Shown: positions 17,588 through 26,181 of the stretch, piece by piece
How positions within the stretch are numbered: the first letter of the stretch is position 1
Layout: every line of letters starts with the position of its first letter
Assembly (NCBI RefSeq): GCF_021044425.1
Contig: NZ_JAJNEC010000007.1
Span: 124,001 to 188,000 of the forward strand
DNA: 64,000 bases
Source: Niabella pedocola
Lineage (GTDB): Bacteria; Bacteroidota; Bacteroidia; Chitinophagales; Chitinophagaceae
Reading direction: 5' to 3'
Notes under the pieces: generated by a model
Database searches by the model: none
Seen by the model: the letters and a program-made list of their open reading frames with translations, nothing else
What the model was told of the DNA's origin: nothing
Position numbers and translations under genes: made by a program

Positions 17588-17791
17588 ATGTATCAACCTG
17601 TAATCAATTCGATCATCTATTCGGCGCTCGGCATTGCCATCCTTATCGTTGCATTTGTGCTGGTAGAGGTATTAACGCCCAGGCACAATATCCGCAAGGA
17701 AATACTGGAAAATAAAAATATGGCGCTTGCCGTACTGGCGGGGTGCTTTATGTTATCCGTGGCTATCATTATTGCATCTGCCATTCATTAA
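17588..17791 (+). CDS. DUF350 family membrane protein (YjfL-like)
   Basis: 67 aa with two hydrophobic helices (about 7-28 and 47-66) separated by a basic loop (TPRHNIRKEI). The spacing, size and pairing with polyamine-type genes fit the DUF350/YjfL family, whose longer members repeat this two-helix unit. The start ATG is at 17588; the larger frame from 17462 is an overlapping artefact. One base separates its stop from the ATG of the SpeE-like gene, implying translational coupling. The function of the family is unknown. Confidence 0.75.
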   Translation: MYQPVINSIIYSALGIAILIVAFVLVEVLTPRHNIRKEILENKNMALAVLAGCFMLSVAIIIASAIH

Positions 17792-17792
17792 C

Positions 17793-19319
17793 ATGCGGCT
17801 TCCCAAAAGTAACAACCAGCTCATTCTGCTGCTGGCCGTTTTTGTAATCGCTTCCTGCGGTCTTATCTATGAACTTGTGGCAGGCACGCTTGCCAGCTAT
17901 GTACTGGGCGACAGCGTAACTCAATTCAGCACGATCATTGGTGTATATCTTTTTTCAATGGGGATCGGCTCTTTTCTTTCCAAATACCTGGAGCGGCATC
18001 TCTTGTCCTGGTTTATAAAAATCGAATTGCTTGTAGGCCTTATCGGCGGATTCAGTGCGGTCATTTTGTTTTATGTGTTCCCGCTTGCGGCTTCCTTCAG
18101 AATCATTCTTTACGCGCTTGTTTGCATTACGGGTATACTGGTAGGGCTCGAGATTCCGCTGCTGATGCGCATTTTGCAGGGCAAAGTGGCTTTTAAAGAA
18201 TTGGTAAGCCGTGTTTTTACCTTTGACTATATCGGCGCATTGCTAGCCAGTCTTATTTTCCCGCTGGTTTTTGTTCCCCAACTGGGCCTCATCAAAACTG
18301 CCTTGTTTTTCGGGATGATGAATACACTGGTAGGATTGTACCTCTCGCTTAGGTTCCGGCCGGAATTAAAAAACCACCGTGCGCTGACGGCAGCATCCGT
18401 TTCCATCATCCTCATTCAGCTGATCGCCTTTGTATACGCGGACCGGATCATGGAGCAGGCCGAAACCAATGGCTTTGCAGACAACATTGTATACGCCAAA
18501 TCGACCCCCTACCAACGGATTGTGGTTACAAGCAACAAACGCGAAACCCGCCTGTTCCTGAATGGCAATCTCCAGTTCAGCAGCGCGGATGAATACCGCT
18601 ATCATGAGGCGCTGGTGCATCCCGCTTTATCTTCCGTTTCAAACCGGTCCAACGTGTTGATCCTGGGCGGCGGTGATGGCATGGCAGCCCGGGAGATCCT
18701 GAAATACCCGGATGTAACATCCATTACGCTGGTAGACCTGGACCCGGCAATGACCCGGCTCTTCAGTACACAGGAACGCTTCTCCCAATTAAATGATCAT
18801 TCGCTGCAGAACAAAAAACTAACGGTTTTAAATGCCGATGCCTTTACCTGGCTGCGCAAATCGGAGCAAAACTTTGACGTGGTCGTTATCGACTTTCCGG
18901 ATCCATCTAATTATTCCATAGGAAAGCTTTACAGCAATACCTTCTACACAACCCTGTTTAACCGGCTAAAGGCGGGAGGTATCGCCGTCATTCAAAGTAC
19001 TTCGCCCTATGTGGCACCCAATAGCTTCTGGTGTGTAGACACTACGCTGCGGTCCTCCGGATTCATTACAAAACCCTATCATAACCTGGTACCTTCTTTT
19101 GGAGACTGGGGCTATATCCTGGCGATGAAGGATTCAACAAAACAGTGGTTCTCGCAGCTTCCGCCCCACCTGCGCTTTGCAAACCGGCAGAGCATCGAGC
19201 AGATGTTTTATTTTCCCCCAGATATGCACCCCACCAAAAAGCTCACCATCAATAAGCTTAATAACCAGTCGCTGGTAACCTATTTTGAAGACGAATGGAG
19301 CCATTATCTTGATTCCTGA
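17793..19319 (+). CDS. Membrane-anchored spermidine synthase-like aminopropyltransferase
   Basis: 508 aa from ATG 17793; the upstream extension to 17727 overlaps DUF350 and has no signal. About seven transmembrane helices (residues ~8-235) precede a cytosolic SpeE-like Rossmann domain. Its motifs are STPYQRIVV, YHEALVHPAL, the dcSAM-binding LILGGGDGMAAREIL, VDLDPAMT, NADAFTW and the catalytic-loop VVIDFPDPSN. It probably transfers an aminopropyl group from decarboxylated SAM to a polyamine or another amine at the membrane face. The SpeD-like protein of the same operon would be the natural source of that donor, if it is a true AdoMetDC. Its stop overlaps the next start (TGATG). Confidence 0.88.
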   Translation: MRLPKSNNQLILLLAVFVIASCGLIYELVAGTLASYVLGDSVTQFSTIIGVYLFSMGIGSFLSKYLERHLLSWFIKIELLVGLIGGFSAVILFYVFPLAASFRIILYALVCITGILVGLEIPLLMRILQGKVAFKELVSRVFTFDYIGALLASLIFPLVFVPQLGLIKTALFFGMMNTLVGLYLSLRFRPELKNHRALTAASVSIILIQLIAFVYADRIMEQAETNGFADNIVYAKSTPYQRIVVTSNKRETRLFLNGNLQFSSADEYRYHEALVHPALSSVSNRSNVLILGGGDGMAAREILKYPDVTSITLVDLDPAMTRLFSTQERFSQLNDHSLQNKKLTVLNADAFTWLRKSEQNFDVVVIDFPDPSNYSIGKLYSNTFYTTLFNRLKAGGIAVIQSTSPYVAPNSFWCVDTTLRSSGFITKPYHNLVPSFGDWGYILAMKDSTKQWFSQLPPHLRFANRQSIEQMFYFPPDMHPTKKLTINKLNNQSLVTYFEDEWSHYLDS

Positions 19320-20923
19320 TGAAGCGGAGAAACTTTATAGAACTTTGCATGGCCGGAAGCGCCGCATTGCTTGCAGATACCGGGTGTAAGCAGCCGGCTC
19401 CTTCTTTCAAAGGAGGCATTACCGGTGCGGCCGCGCAAACGGGCCACCTGTTAAGGGATCTGAAAACGTTCCCCGTTCCGCAAACCTATGAAACCATTCA
19501 TACGGTTATTGCCGGCGCAGGCATCAGCGGACTGAGTGCCGGCAGGTGGTTGTATAAATACGGGAAGGAGGATTTCACGATCCTGGAGCTGGAAGATCAT
19601 GCCGGCGGAAATGCGGCGAATGGTAAAAACGAAGTTTCGGCCTACCCCCTGGGTGCGCATTATATACCTATTCCCAACAACCATCTTACGGAATACCTCG
19701 ATTTTTTACAGGAATCAAATGTTTTACAATACCAGAACGGAGAGCAGCTCCCCTTCTACAACGAAGAATATCTCTGCGCCGATCCGCAGGAACGACTGTT
19801 CATCAACGGAACCTGGCAGGAGGGCCTCGTACCGGTTAAAGGAATCACCAAAGAAGAACAGCCACAATTCCAAAAGTTCTTCGCATTGATGGAACATTAC
19901 CGGTATCTGAAAGATGCCGAAGAGCGCTATATTTTTGATATACCCGTAGACCGGTCAAGCACCGATGCCGCGTATACCCGGCTGGATACGATCACGATGG
20001 ACAGCTGGCTCCGGGAACAGGGTCTAACGGCCCCGGCCCTCCGGTGGTATGTAAACTACTGCACCCGTGATGACTTTGGTTGTAACGCTGCTTCGGTTAG
20101 TGCGTGGGTAGGCATTCATTATTTCGCCTCCCGCAAAGGCAAAGGCACCAATGCCACACACAGCGATGTGATCACCTGGCCACAGGGTAACGGTTACCTG
20201 GTGGAACAATTAAAAAAAGACATTGACAAAAAGATCCGGGTCAACAGCCTTGTGCTCTCTGTTTTTCAGAAAGACAAAAAGATCGCGATTCATTACCTGG
20301 ATGTCAAATCAAAGCAGGTAAAGGGGCTGCTGGCAGAAAAATGCATCCTGGCCACACCTGTTTTCATTACCGGAAAACTACTAAAAGACCAGCAAGCCTT
20401 CAACGCATACAAAGAAAAGTTTATTTATACGCCCTGGGTAGTGGCCAACCTGAAACTGCGTCAGCCGTCTGTTTCGAGCTGGCCGGGAATGTGTTGGGAC
20501 AATGTGATCTATAACAGTAATTCGCTGGGTTATGTAGACGCCACGCACCAGCTGGTGGATCAGTTAACGCCGTATAAGAATATCACCTATTACCTTCCCT
20601 TAACAGATACCGATGCCACAACAGCACGCATGGCGGCTTACAAAACCAGCTACGACAGCTGGTGCAGGCAGGTACTGGATGATCTGAAAACGGCGCACCC
20701 CAAAATAGAAGACGATCTTGAAGAAATAAATATTACCGTTTGGGGGCATGCCATGCCCAAGCCTTTGCCGGGGCATATCTTTGGAGCATTCCGGAAAGTG
20801 CTGCATCAGCCGGTGAACGACCAGCTATTTTTTGCACATACCGATTATGCAGGCATCAGTATTTTTGAAGAAGGGTTTTACCAGGGCATTGAAGCCGCCC
20901 AAAAAATAATTCATGCCAGTTAA
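19319..20923 (+). CDS. Exported FAD-dependent amine-oxidase-like flavoprotein
   Basis: 534 aa. The N-terminus MKRRNFIELCM has a twin-arginine-like start and ends in a lipobox-like ADTGC, suggesting export and possibly lipid anchoring. FAD binding is marked by VIAGAGISGLSAGRWL (from about residue 60), followed by LELEDHAGGNA and a C-terminal YAGISIFEEGFYQG flavin-contact segment. This layout is that of the protoporphyrinogen/monoamine/polyamine oxidase superfamily. It overlaps the SpeE-like gene by 1 nt, so a polyamine or aminopropyl product is a reasonable substrate guess, but the active-site specificity cannot be read. It overlaps the next gene by 11 nt. Confidence 0.82.
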   Translation: MKRRNFIELCMAGSAALLADTGCKQPAPSFKGGITGAAAQTGHLLRDLKTFPVPQTYETIHTVIAGAGISGLSAGRWLYKYGKEDFTILELEDHAGGNAANGKNEVSAYPLGAHYIPIPNNHLTEYLDFLQESNVLQYQNGEQLPFYNEEYLCADPQERLFINGTWQEGLVPVKGITKEEQPQFQKFFALMEHYRYLKDAEERYIFDIPVDRSSTDAAYTRLDTITMDSWLREQGLTAPALRWYVNYCTRDDFGCNAASVSAWVGIHYFASRKGKGTNATHSDVITWPQGNGYLVEQLKKDIDKKIRVNSLVLSVFQKDKKIAIHYLDVKSKQVKGLLAEKCILATPVFITGKLLKDQQAFNAYKEKFIYTPWVVANLKLRQPSVSSWPGMCWDNVIYNSNSLGYVDATHQLVDQLTPYKNITYYLPLTDTDATTARMAAYKTSYDSWCRQVLDDLKTAHPKIEDDLEEINITVWGHAMPKPLPGHIFGAFRKVLHQPVNDQLFFAHTDYAGISIFEEGFYQGIEAAQKIIHAS

Positions 20924-22016
20924 ACCATCGTTACACCCCTACCGGCAGCCCTGGTTGCAAAACAAAAGCACGGATCTACTCTTTATCCTGCTCCCCCCGT
21001 TTGCATGCCTGCTGATCATCGTGTTGTTTCCCAACATCTTTCAAAACAATGATCAGATGTCGCTTACCGGCTGGATCCTCCTGGTATTGCTGATCGATGT
21101 TGGCCACGTATATACGACACTCTACCGTACTTATTTCGACCGGAACGCATTAAAAAAACAGGGCACCATCCTTTGGCTTATTCCATTCATTGCATTTACC
21201 GCAGGATTGTTGCTGTACCATTTCAGTGTATTATGGTTCTGGAGGGTATTGGCCTATGCCGCCGTGTACCATTTTATCCGGCAGCAATATGGTTTTATGC
21301 GCCTGTACAGCCGGTTTGAAAACAAGAGGTCGTTTACTGCCCGGTTGGATAGCGTGGTTATTTACAGCGCCACGCTTTACCCGCTTCTTTACTGGCACCT
21401 GTCTGGTCCCCGCAATTTCAACTGGTTTATTACCGGTGATTTCCTGTATTTCAATGGCGCTGTTATACTGCCCCTTCTCAAGGGTATTTACTTTACATTA
21501 CTTGCTGTTTACCTCGTCCATCTTATCATTCAAACCATAACGACCCGGCGCTTTAACCTGCCCAAATTCGGGGTTATTGCCGGCACGGTTATTTCCTGGT
21601 ACTTTGGAATCGTATACTTTAACGGCGATATGGCATTTACATTGCTCAACGTGGTAAGCCATGGCATTCCATATATGGCCCTTGTTTGGGTACATGGCAG
21701 GAAGGTTTATTCAAAGCAAAAGGCAACCAACCCCTTTTTATACCGGATTTTTTCAAAAAAAGGACTCATCATTTTCCTGCTGATCATTTTTGGTCTGGCA
21801 TTCACCGAAGAATTTATTTGGGATATTGCCGTATGGAAGGAGCACCGATCTGCCTTCGGTGGATCCTATTTTGCAGACTTCCAACCCGGAAAAGAGCTGC
21901 TCAACATTCTTGTGCCCCTTCTTGCGCTGCCGCAATTCACGCATTATATCCTGGACGGCTTTATCTGGAAGATTCAAAAGAACGAAATAAAATGGAGCAA
22001 TGAAACGAAGCAATAA
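20913..22016 (+). CDS. Polytopic membrane protein with conserved-looking histidines, unknown
   Basis: 367 aa with about eight hydrophobic segments. Histidines fall in or beside helices in separate motifs: LIDVGHVYTT, AVYHFIRQQYGF, VVSHGIPYMALVW and PQFTHYILDGFIW. Paired histidines in a polytopic protein recall membrane di-metal oxygenases or desaturases, but the classic HX3-4H boxes are not present, so this is only a hint. It is the last gene of the run, overlapping the flavoprotein by 11 nt. No terminator was identified in the 163 bases before the sensor kinase. Confidence 0.75.
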   Translation: MPVKPSLHPYRQPWLQNKSTDLLFILLPPFACLLIIVLFPNIFQNNDQMSLTGWILLVLLIDVGHVYTTLYRTYFDRNALKKQGTILWLIPFIAFTAGLLLYHFSVLWFWRVLAYAAVYHFIRQQYGFMRLYSRFENKRSFTARLDSVVIYSATLYPLLYWHLSGPRNFNWFITGDFLYFNGAVILPLLKGIYFTLLAVYLVHLIIQTITTRRFNLPKFGVIAGTVISWYFGIVYFNGDMAFTLLNVVSHGIPYMALVWVHGRKVYSKQKATNPFLYRIFSKKGLIIFLLIIFGLAFTEEFIWDIAVWKEHRSAFGGSYFADFQPGKELLNILVPLLALPQFTHYILDGFIWKIQKNEIKWSNETKQ

Positions 22017-22156
22017 ACAGCAGGCTTAAGCAGCTTCCCTTACCCCAACCAGGATCCATTGCTGGGCGACAACATTAACATTTACCGTTAACCAAAAGAT
22101 TAAACAGCTTCTGTATTACGGACCCGCACTGCTCTTTCAGATCGGCAAATAAGATT

Positions 22157-22164
22157 TATATTTG
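22157..22164 (+). promoter_or_regulatory. Probable -7 element of the PUL 2 sensor kinase gene
   Basis: TATATTTG matches TAnnTTTG. The upstream TTT at 22135-22137 is 19 nt away (TTT instead of TTG). The start site would be near 22168, which rules out the TTG at 22162 and the ATG at 22165 as starts and favours ATG 22180. Confidence 0.5.
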
Positions 22165-22179
22165 ATGCATATCTCATCC

Positions 22180-25100
22180 ATGATAAAGCTTTTCAGCAGA
22201 TACCGAACCGCTTTTTTCTTCATTGTACTTCTTTGGGTCCTTTATTGCCAGCCGGTGCATGCCCAGGAAAAGCTTCGCTTCAATCATATCACTGCAGAAG
22301 AAGGATTATCCAACCGGTCTGTATTAGCGGTTTCACAGGATGCCATGGGTTTTATGTGGGCGGGCACCATGGACGGGTTAAACCGTTATGATGGTAAAAC
22401 GATCCGGATCTACCGTTCATTCTACGAGTCTAACCCCATGAGCCCCAGTATCAAGATCACTTCTTTGGTTTCGGGGAACGGCTATCTGTGGATCGGCACC
22501 AATAACGGGCTTTACGCGCATCTCCCAGGCACCGACTCTTTTTACCGGGTGCCCACTGCTGCTGCGATGGAACCAACCGGCAATACGATTAAGGCCATTT
22601 TTGCGTCCGACTCCGGCAGCATGCTGATTGCAGCGCCCGGTGGACTGAGCCTGATAAAAACCGGGCCGCGTTTTATCGCAATACCGGTGAAAGCCGCCTC
22701 CGGTACCGACGATACCCTTTTAAAAAACATTCAGTATATCAGCAGTGATTCATCCGGAAATATTTTGTTGGGAACAGCAGCGGGCCTGTACGCTTGTTCC
22801 AAAGCAGCCCTTCATCAAAACCAGGCGATCCGGCTGCAATGCATCCGTAGCCATATCAATGTAAGCGCCATTGCCTGCGACCGCAACCATCAGCTATGGG
22901 TGGGCACTCAAAATGCGGGCGTGTATCTTTTTACAGCAGAAAAGAAACTGGCCCACCATTATACCGCTCAAAACGGCCCGCAGGGATCGGTGGTGAGTAA
23001 CACGATCCGCAAGATCCTTTGCAGCGCAGACGGCCGGGTATGGATCGGCACGCTGAAGGGATTGAATATTTACAACCCCACAAATCAAACCCTGCATACC
23101 TGCACCAATGATCCGGATGACCCGCAGAGCCTGAACTTCAATTCCATTCACGACATTTTCCAGGATCAGCAGGGAAATGTCTGGATCGGCACTTTTTTCG
23201 GGGGCCTTAATATGACCACCCGGTATCAAACACCGTTTACCAGCTATCAGAACAATCGCAATGCAAACAGCATCAGCAGCAATATCATCAGCTCTATTCT
23301 TGGTGATGCTTCCGGCAACCTGTGGATCGGGACAGAAGCCGAAGGCATCAATTATTTTAACCGGACAGCCCACCGCTTTACCCATCTGAAAAATGACGGC
23401 ACGCCTTTTTCAATCAGCTCCAACCTGATCAAAGCTATGCTGCTGGATGAAAAAAACAGGATCTGGGTAGGCTTTTTCAACGGAGAACTCAATGTGATCG
23501 ATTCATTGCACCGGACCATTGAACGGATCCGCCAAACCAATATACACGCGCCGCCGGATGCCGACGATATCATTACCCTGGCGCAGGACGGCCACGGGAA
23601 CATATGGATCGGGAACGAAGAAGCCGGCGTAAATATTTACGACCCGGTCACCCGCAGTTTTCACACATTTGATGAAGCGTATCCCGGGAAAAAACTTAGC
23701 AGCAACGCCATTACCCACCTGTACCGGGATTCTAAAAACAATATGTGGATCGGTACCAAAAAAGGGTTGAACGTGTTATACGCGGTATCCGGCCAACTGG
23801 TTCAGTACACCAGGGAAAACACAAACCCCCGATTACTATCTGATTATATTTACTGCATTACGGAGGATCAGAACCAGGTGATCTGGTTTGGCAGCTATTC
23901 CGGCCTCTCCTTCCTGAACCCGGCTACGGCGCAACCGCAAACCTTTACCACGCAGAACGGATTATCCGGCAGCAAGGTTGTAGGCATTGTTGCAGACGAT
24001 CAGAATCATTTATGGATCAGTACCAATAACGGTATATCCAGACTGGATGCTGCCCGGAAACAATTTACTGTCTACAACACACAGGACGGGCTGCCCGGCC
24101 AGGCTTTTAATTACAATTCCCGTTACCGGGATCAGAACGGGAGCATTTTTTTTGGCGGATACAATGGATTGGTGTCCTTTGATCCCCGGCAGATTGAGGC
24201 CAATCCTGTTCCCCCGCCCGTAGAGCTGGTTGAGATGACCGTTAACGGAGCCGGCTTTAAAATCCCTTCACCATCGCGCCAGGCGCCCGCCCTTATTACC
24301 CTATCGCATGATGAGAACAACCTGGTATTCCATTACGCCGTGCTGAATTTTATCAAGCCTGAAAAAAACCGCTCTGCCTATAAGCTGGAAGGTTTTGATC
24401 AGCAATGGAATTACACAGGGGCACATACAGCGGCCTATTCCAACCTTCCCCCCGGGAATTATACCTTACTGATCAAAGCTGCCAATAACGACGGGGTATG
24501 GAATCTTGCCCGGCCAATGGCACGCTTTACCATCAGGCCGCCGTTGTGGAAAACCTGGTGGGCATATACCCTCTATGCACTTGCGTTTCTGCTGGCAACA
24601 GGTGCCGTTTTCTGGTTCCTTCAGTCCAGGGCTTCTTTAAAACGGAAACTGGAATATGAACACGCGCTCAATGTAAAACAGCGGGAGCTGCAGCAGATGA
24701 AAACCGATTTCTTTACTCATGTTTCCCATGAGATCCGGACGCCGCTCACCATGATCATGGGGCCCGCAGAAATGCTCCTGGACAATGCCCTCGACCGGAA
24801 CTCGGAGAAAAAGTTACTGGCATCGATCAAATCCAATGCCGACCGGATGTTAAAACTATCCAATGATCTCCTGGATTTTATGAAAGCAGATTCGGGCTAT
24901 ACGCAATTACATCCGGTAAAGAACGACCTGGTTGCCTTTTGCAGGGATGTGTTTGAAAAGTTTTCGGTGGCGGCCGCCGAAAAGAACATCCGCTACCGGT
25001 TCGATGCTGCGGCACCGGCGATCGACCTTTATTTTGATCCGCATTATATGGAGATCGTTTTTTATAACCTGCTATCCAATGCGCTCAAATTTACTCCGCC

Positions 25101-25416
25101 GGGAGGAAGGGTTTCCATGCAGCTGATAATGCTGGAAAATGGAGACGCCGAAATCAGCATCTGTGATAATGGGGCAGGCATCCCTCCGGAAAGCAGTGAA
25201 AAGATCTTTACCCAGTTCTTCCAGGTAGATGCTGCCGGTGATAAAAAAACAGGTACAGGCATCGGACTGGCACTTTCAAAGATCCTGGTAACCCTGCATG
25301 GCGGCAATATCCGGTTTACCAGTACCCTCAGTGAAACCCACGGCGAGAACAAAACCTGCTTTTTTGTATCTTTGAAAGGAGGCCAAGATCATTTTTTACA
25401 ACCCGGAGACAATTGA
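22180..25416 (+). CDS. Two-component-type sensor histidine kinase with reg_prop propeller
   Basis: 1078 aa from ATG 22180, which gives a signal peptide ending PVHAQE. The periplasmic part holds about 14 reg_prop blades with the WIGT signature (e.g. LWIGTNNGLYA, VWIGTLKGLNIYN), then a Y_Y_Y domain (SAYKLEGFDQQW, YSNLPPGNYTLLIKA). One transmembrane helix lies near WAYTLYALAFLLATGAVF. The HisKA domain has phospho-acceptor His850 (FTHVSHEIRTPL), and the HATPase has the N box NLLSNALKFTP, DNGAGIP and GTGIGLAL. These are the first two-thirds of a Bacteroidota hybrid two-component system (HTCS), but the receiver and AraC parts are in the next gene. It should sense an oligosaccharide produced by PUL 2. 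Confidence 0.93.
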   Translation: MIKLFSRYRTAFFFIVLLWVLYCQPVHAQEKLRFNHITAEEGLSNRSVLAVSQDAMGFMWAGTMDGLNRYDGKTIRIYRSFYESNPMSPSIKITSLVSGNGYLWIGTNNGLYAHLPGTDSFYRVPTAAAMEPTGNTIKAIFASDSGSMLIAAPGGLSLIKTGPRFIAIPVKAASGTDDTLLKNIQYISSDSSGNILLGTAAGLYACSKAALHQNQAIRLQCIRSHINVSAIACDRNHQLWVGTQNAGVYLFTAEKKLAHHYTAQNGPQGSVVSNTIRKILCSADGRVWIGTLKGLNIYNPTNQTLHTCTNDPDDPQSLNFNSIHDIFQDQQGNVWIGTFFGGLNMTTRYQTPFTSYQNNRNANSISSNIISSILGDASGNLWIGTEAEGINYFNRTAHRFTHLKNDGTPFSISSNLIKAMLLDEKNRIWVGFFNGELNVIDSLHRTIERIRQTNIHAPPDADDIITLAQDGHGNIWIGNEEAGVNIYDPVTRSFHTFDEAYPGKKLSSNAITHLYRDSKNNMWIGTKKGLNVLYAVSGQLVQYTRENTNPRLLSDYIYCITEDQNQVIWFGSYSGLSFLNPATAQPQTFTTQNGLSGSKVVGIVADDQNHLWISTNNGISRLDAARKQFTVYNTQDGLPGQAFNYNSRYRDQNGSIFFGGYNGLVSFDPRQIEANPVPPPVELVEMTVNGAGFKIPSPSRQAPALITLSHDENNLVFHYAVLNFIKPEKNRSAYKLEGFDQQWNYTGAHTAAYSNLPPGNYTLLIKAANNDGVWNLARPMARFTIRPPLWKTWWAYTLYALAFLLATGAVFWFLQSRASLKRKLEYEHALNVKQRELQQMKTDFFTHVSHEIRTPLTMIMGPAEMLLDNALDRNSEKKLLASIKSNADRMLKLSNDLLDFMKADSGYTQLHPVKNDLVAFCRDVFEKFSVAAAEKNIRYRFDAAAPAIDLYFDPHYMEIVFYNLLSNALKFTPPGGRVSMQLIMLENGDAEISICDNGAGIPPESSEKIFTQFFQVDAAGDKKTGTGIGLALSKILVTLHGGNIRFTSTLSETHGENKTCFFVSLKGGQDHFLQPGDN

Positions 25417-26165
25417 ATACGAATATCCTGATTATAGAAGACAATGCTGAAGTGAGGGATTTTATCCGCATTTGCCTGCAAACGGATCATTCGGTTTCAG
25501 AAGCGCCCAATGGTAAGGCCGGATGGGATTGTGCCGTTAACGACCTTCCGGATCTGATCATTACCGATGTGATGATGCCCGAAATGAATGGGAACGAATT
25601 TTGTCAGCGCCTTAAAAACGATGTGCGCACCAGCCATATTCCGGTGATCATGCTTACAGCCAAAACAAGTGTTGATCAGCAGCTGGAAGGATTGGAAAGC
25701 GGGGCCGATGTATACCTGACCAAACCCTTCAGCGTAAAAGTACTCCAATCCTATGTAAAGAACCTGCTCCGCCTGAAGGAATCCCAGCGGCAACATTTCA
25801 GTCAGAAAATATTCCTGGAACCAACACAAACCGAGATCGGAACGGTTGACAAAAAGTTTATGGAGCGGTTGATGGAAGTCATCGAAGCCAACCTGAACAA
25901 TCCCGAGTTCCATGTATCTGCGCTTGCCCGGGAGGTGGGTATGAGTACGGCCGTGTTGTATAAGAAATTCAATGCGCTTACCCAGATGCCCATCGGGGAG
26001 TTTATCAAATCATTGCGGCTGAAAAAAGCTGCCCTGCTGCTGCGCAACGACAAACTGAACATCGCCGAAGTAGCCTGGGAAGTAGGATTCAATGACCGTA
26101 AATACTTTAGCAAAGAGTTTAAAAAATTCTTCGGGCAAACACCTTCAGAATATATCGCCGGGTAG
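25413..26165 (+). CDS. Response regulator with AraC-type DNA-binding domain
   Basis: 250 aa. It starts at TTG 25413, overlapping the kinase stop by 4 nt; no in-frame ATG is available ahead of the ILIIEDN strand. The receiver domain (1-120) has acidic residues EDN, phospho-acceptor Asp52 (LIITDVMMPEMNG) and Lys in YLTKPFS. The C-terminal half (150-248) is an AraC HTH pair ending with EVGFNDRKYFSKEFKKFF and GQTPSEY. It is the output half of an HTCS, made as a separate protein, and should activate the adjacent SusCD and lyase genes. Confidence 0.92.
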   Translation: MNTNILIIEDNAEVRDFIRICLQTDHSVSEAPNGKAGWDCAVNDLPDLIITDVMMPEMNGNEFCQRLKNDVRTSHIPVIMLTAKTSVDQQLEGLESGADVYLTKPFSVKVLQSYVKNLLRLKESQRQHFSQKIFLEPTQTEIGTVDKKFMERLMEVIEANLNNPEFHVSALAREVGMSTAVLYKKFNALTQMPIGEFIKSLRLKKAALLLRNDKLNIAEVAWEVGFNDRKYFSKEFKKFFGQTPSEYIAG

Positions 26166-26181
26166 CACGTTTCCCCGCCCT

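Noticed and set aside
15153..22016. PspA or ATP-grasp ligase partner of the DUF4178/DUF350 operon
   Set aside because: I looked for coiled-coil PspA-like and ATP-grasp motifs among the neighbours and found none in the window.
22162..22179. TTG/ATG starts upstream of 22180 for the sensor kinase
   Set aside because: They overlap or abut the -7 element; ATG 22180 alone gives a normal signal peptide.
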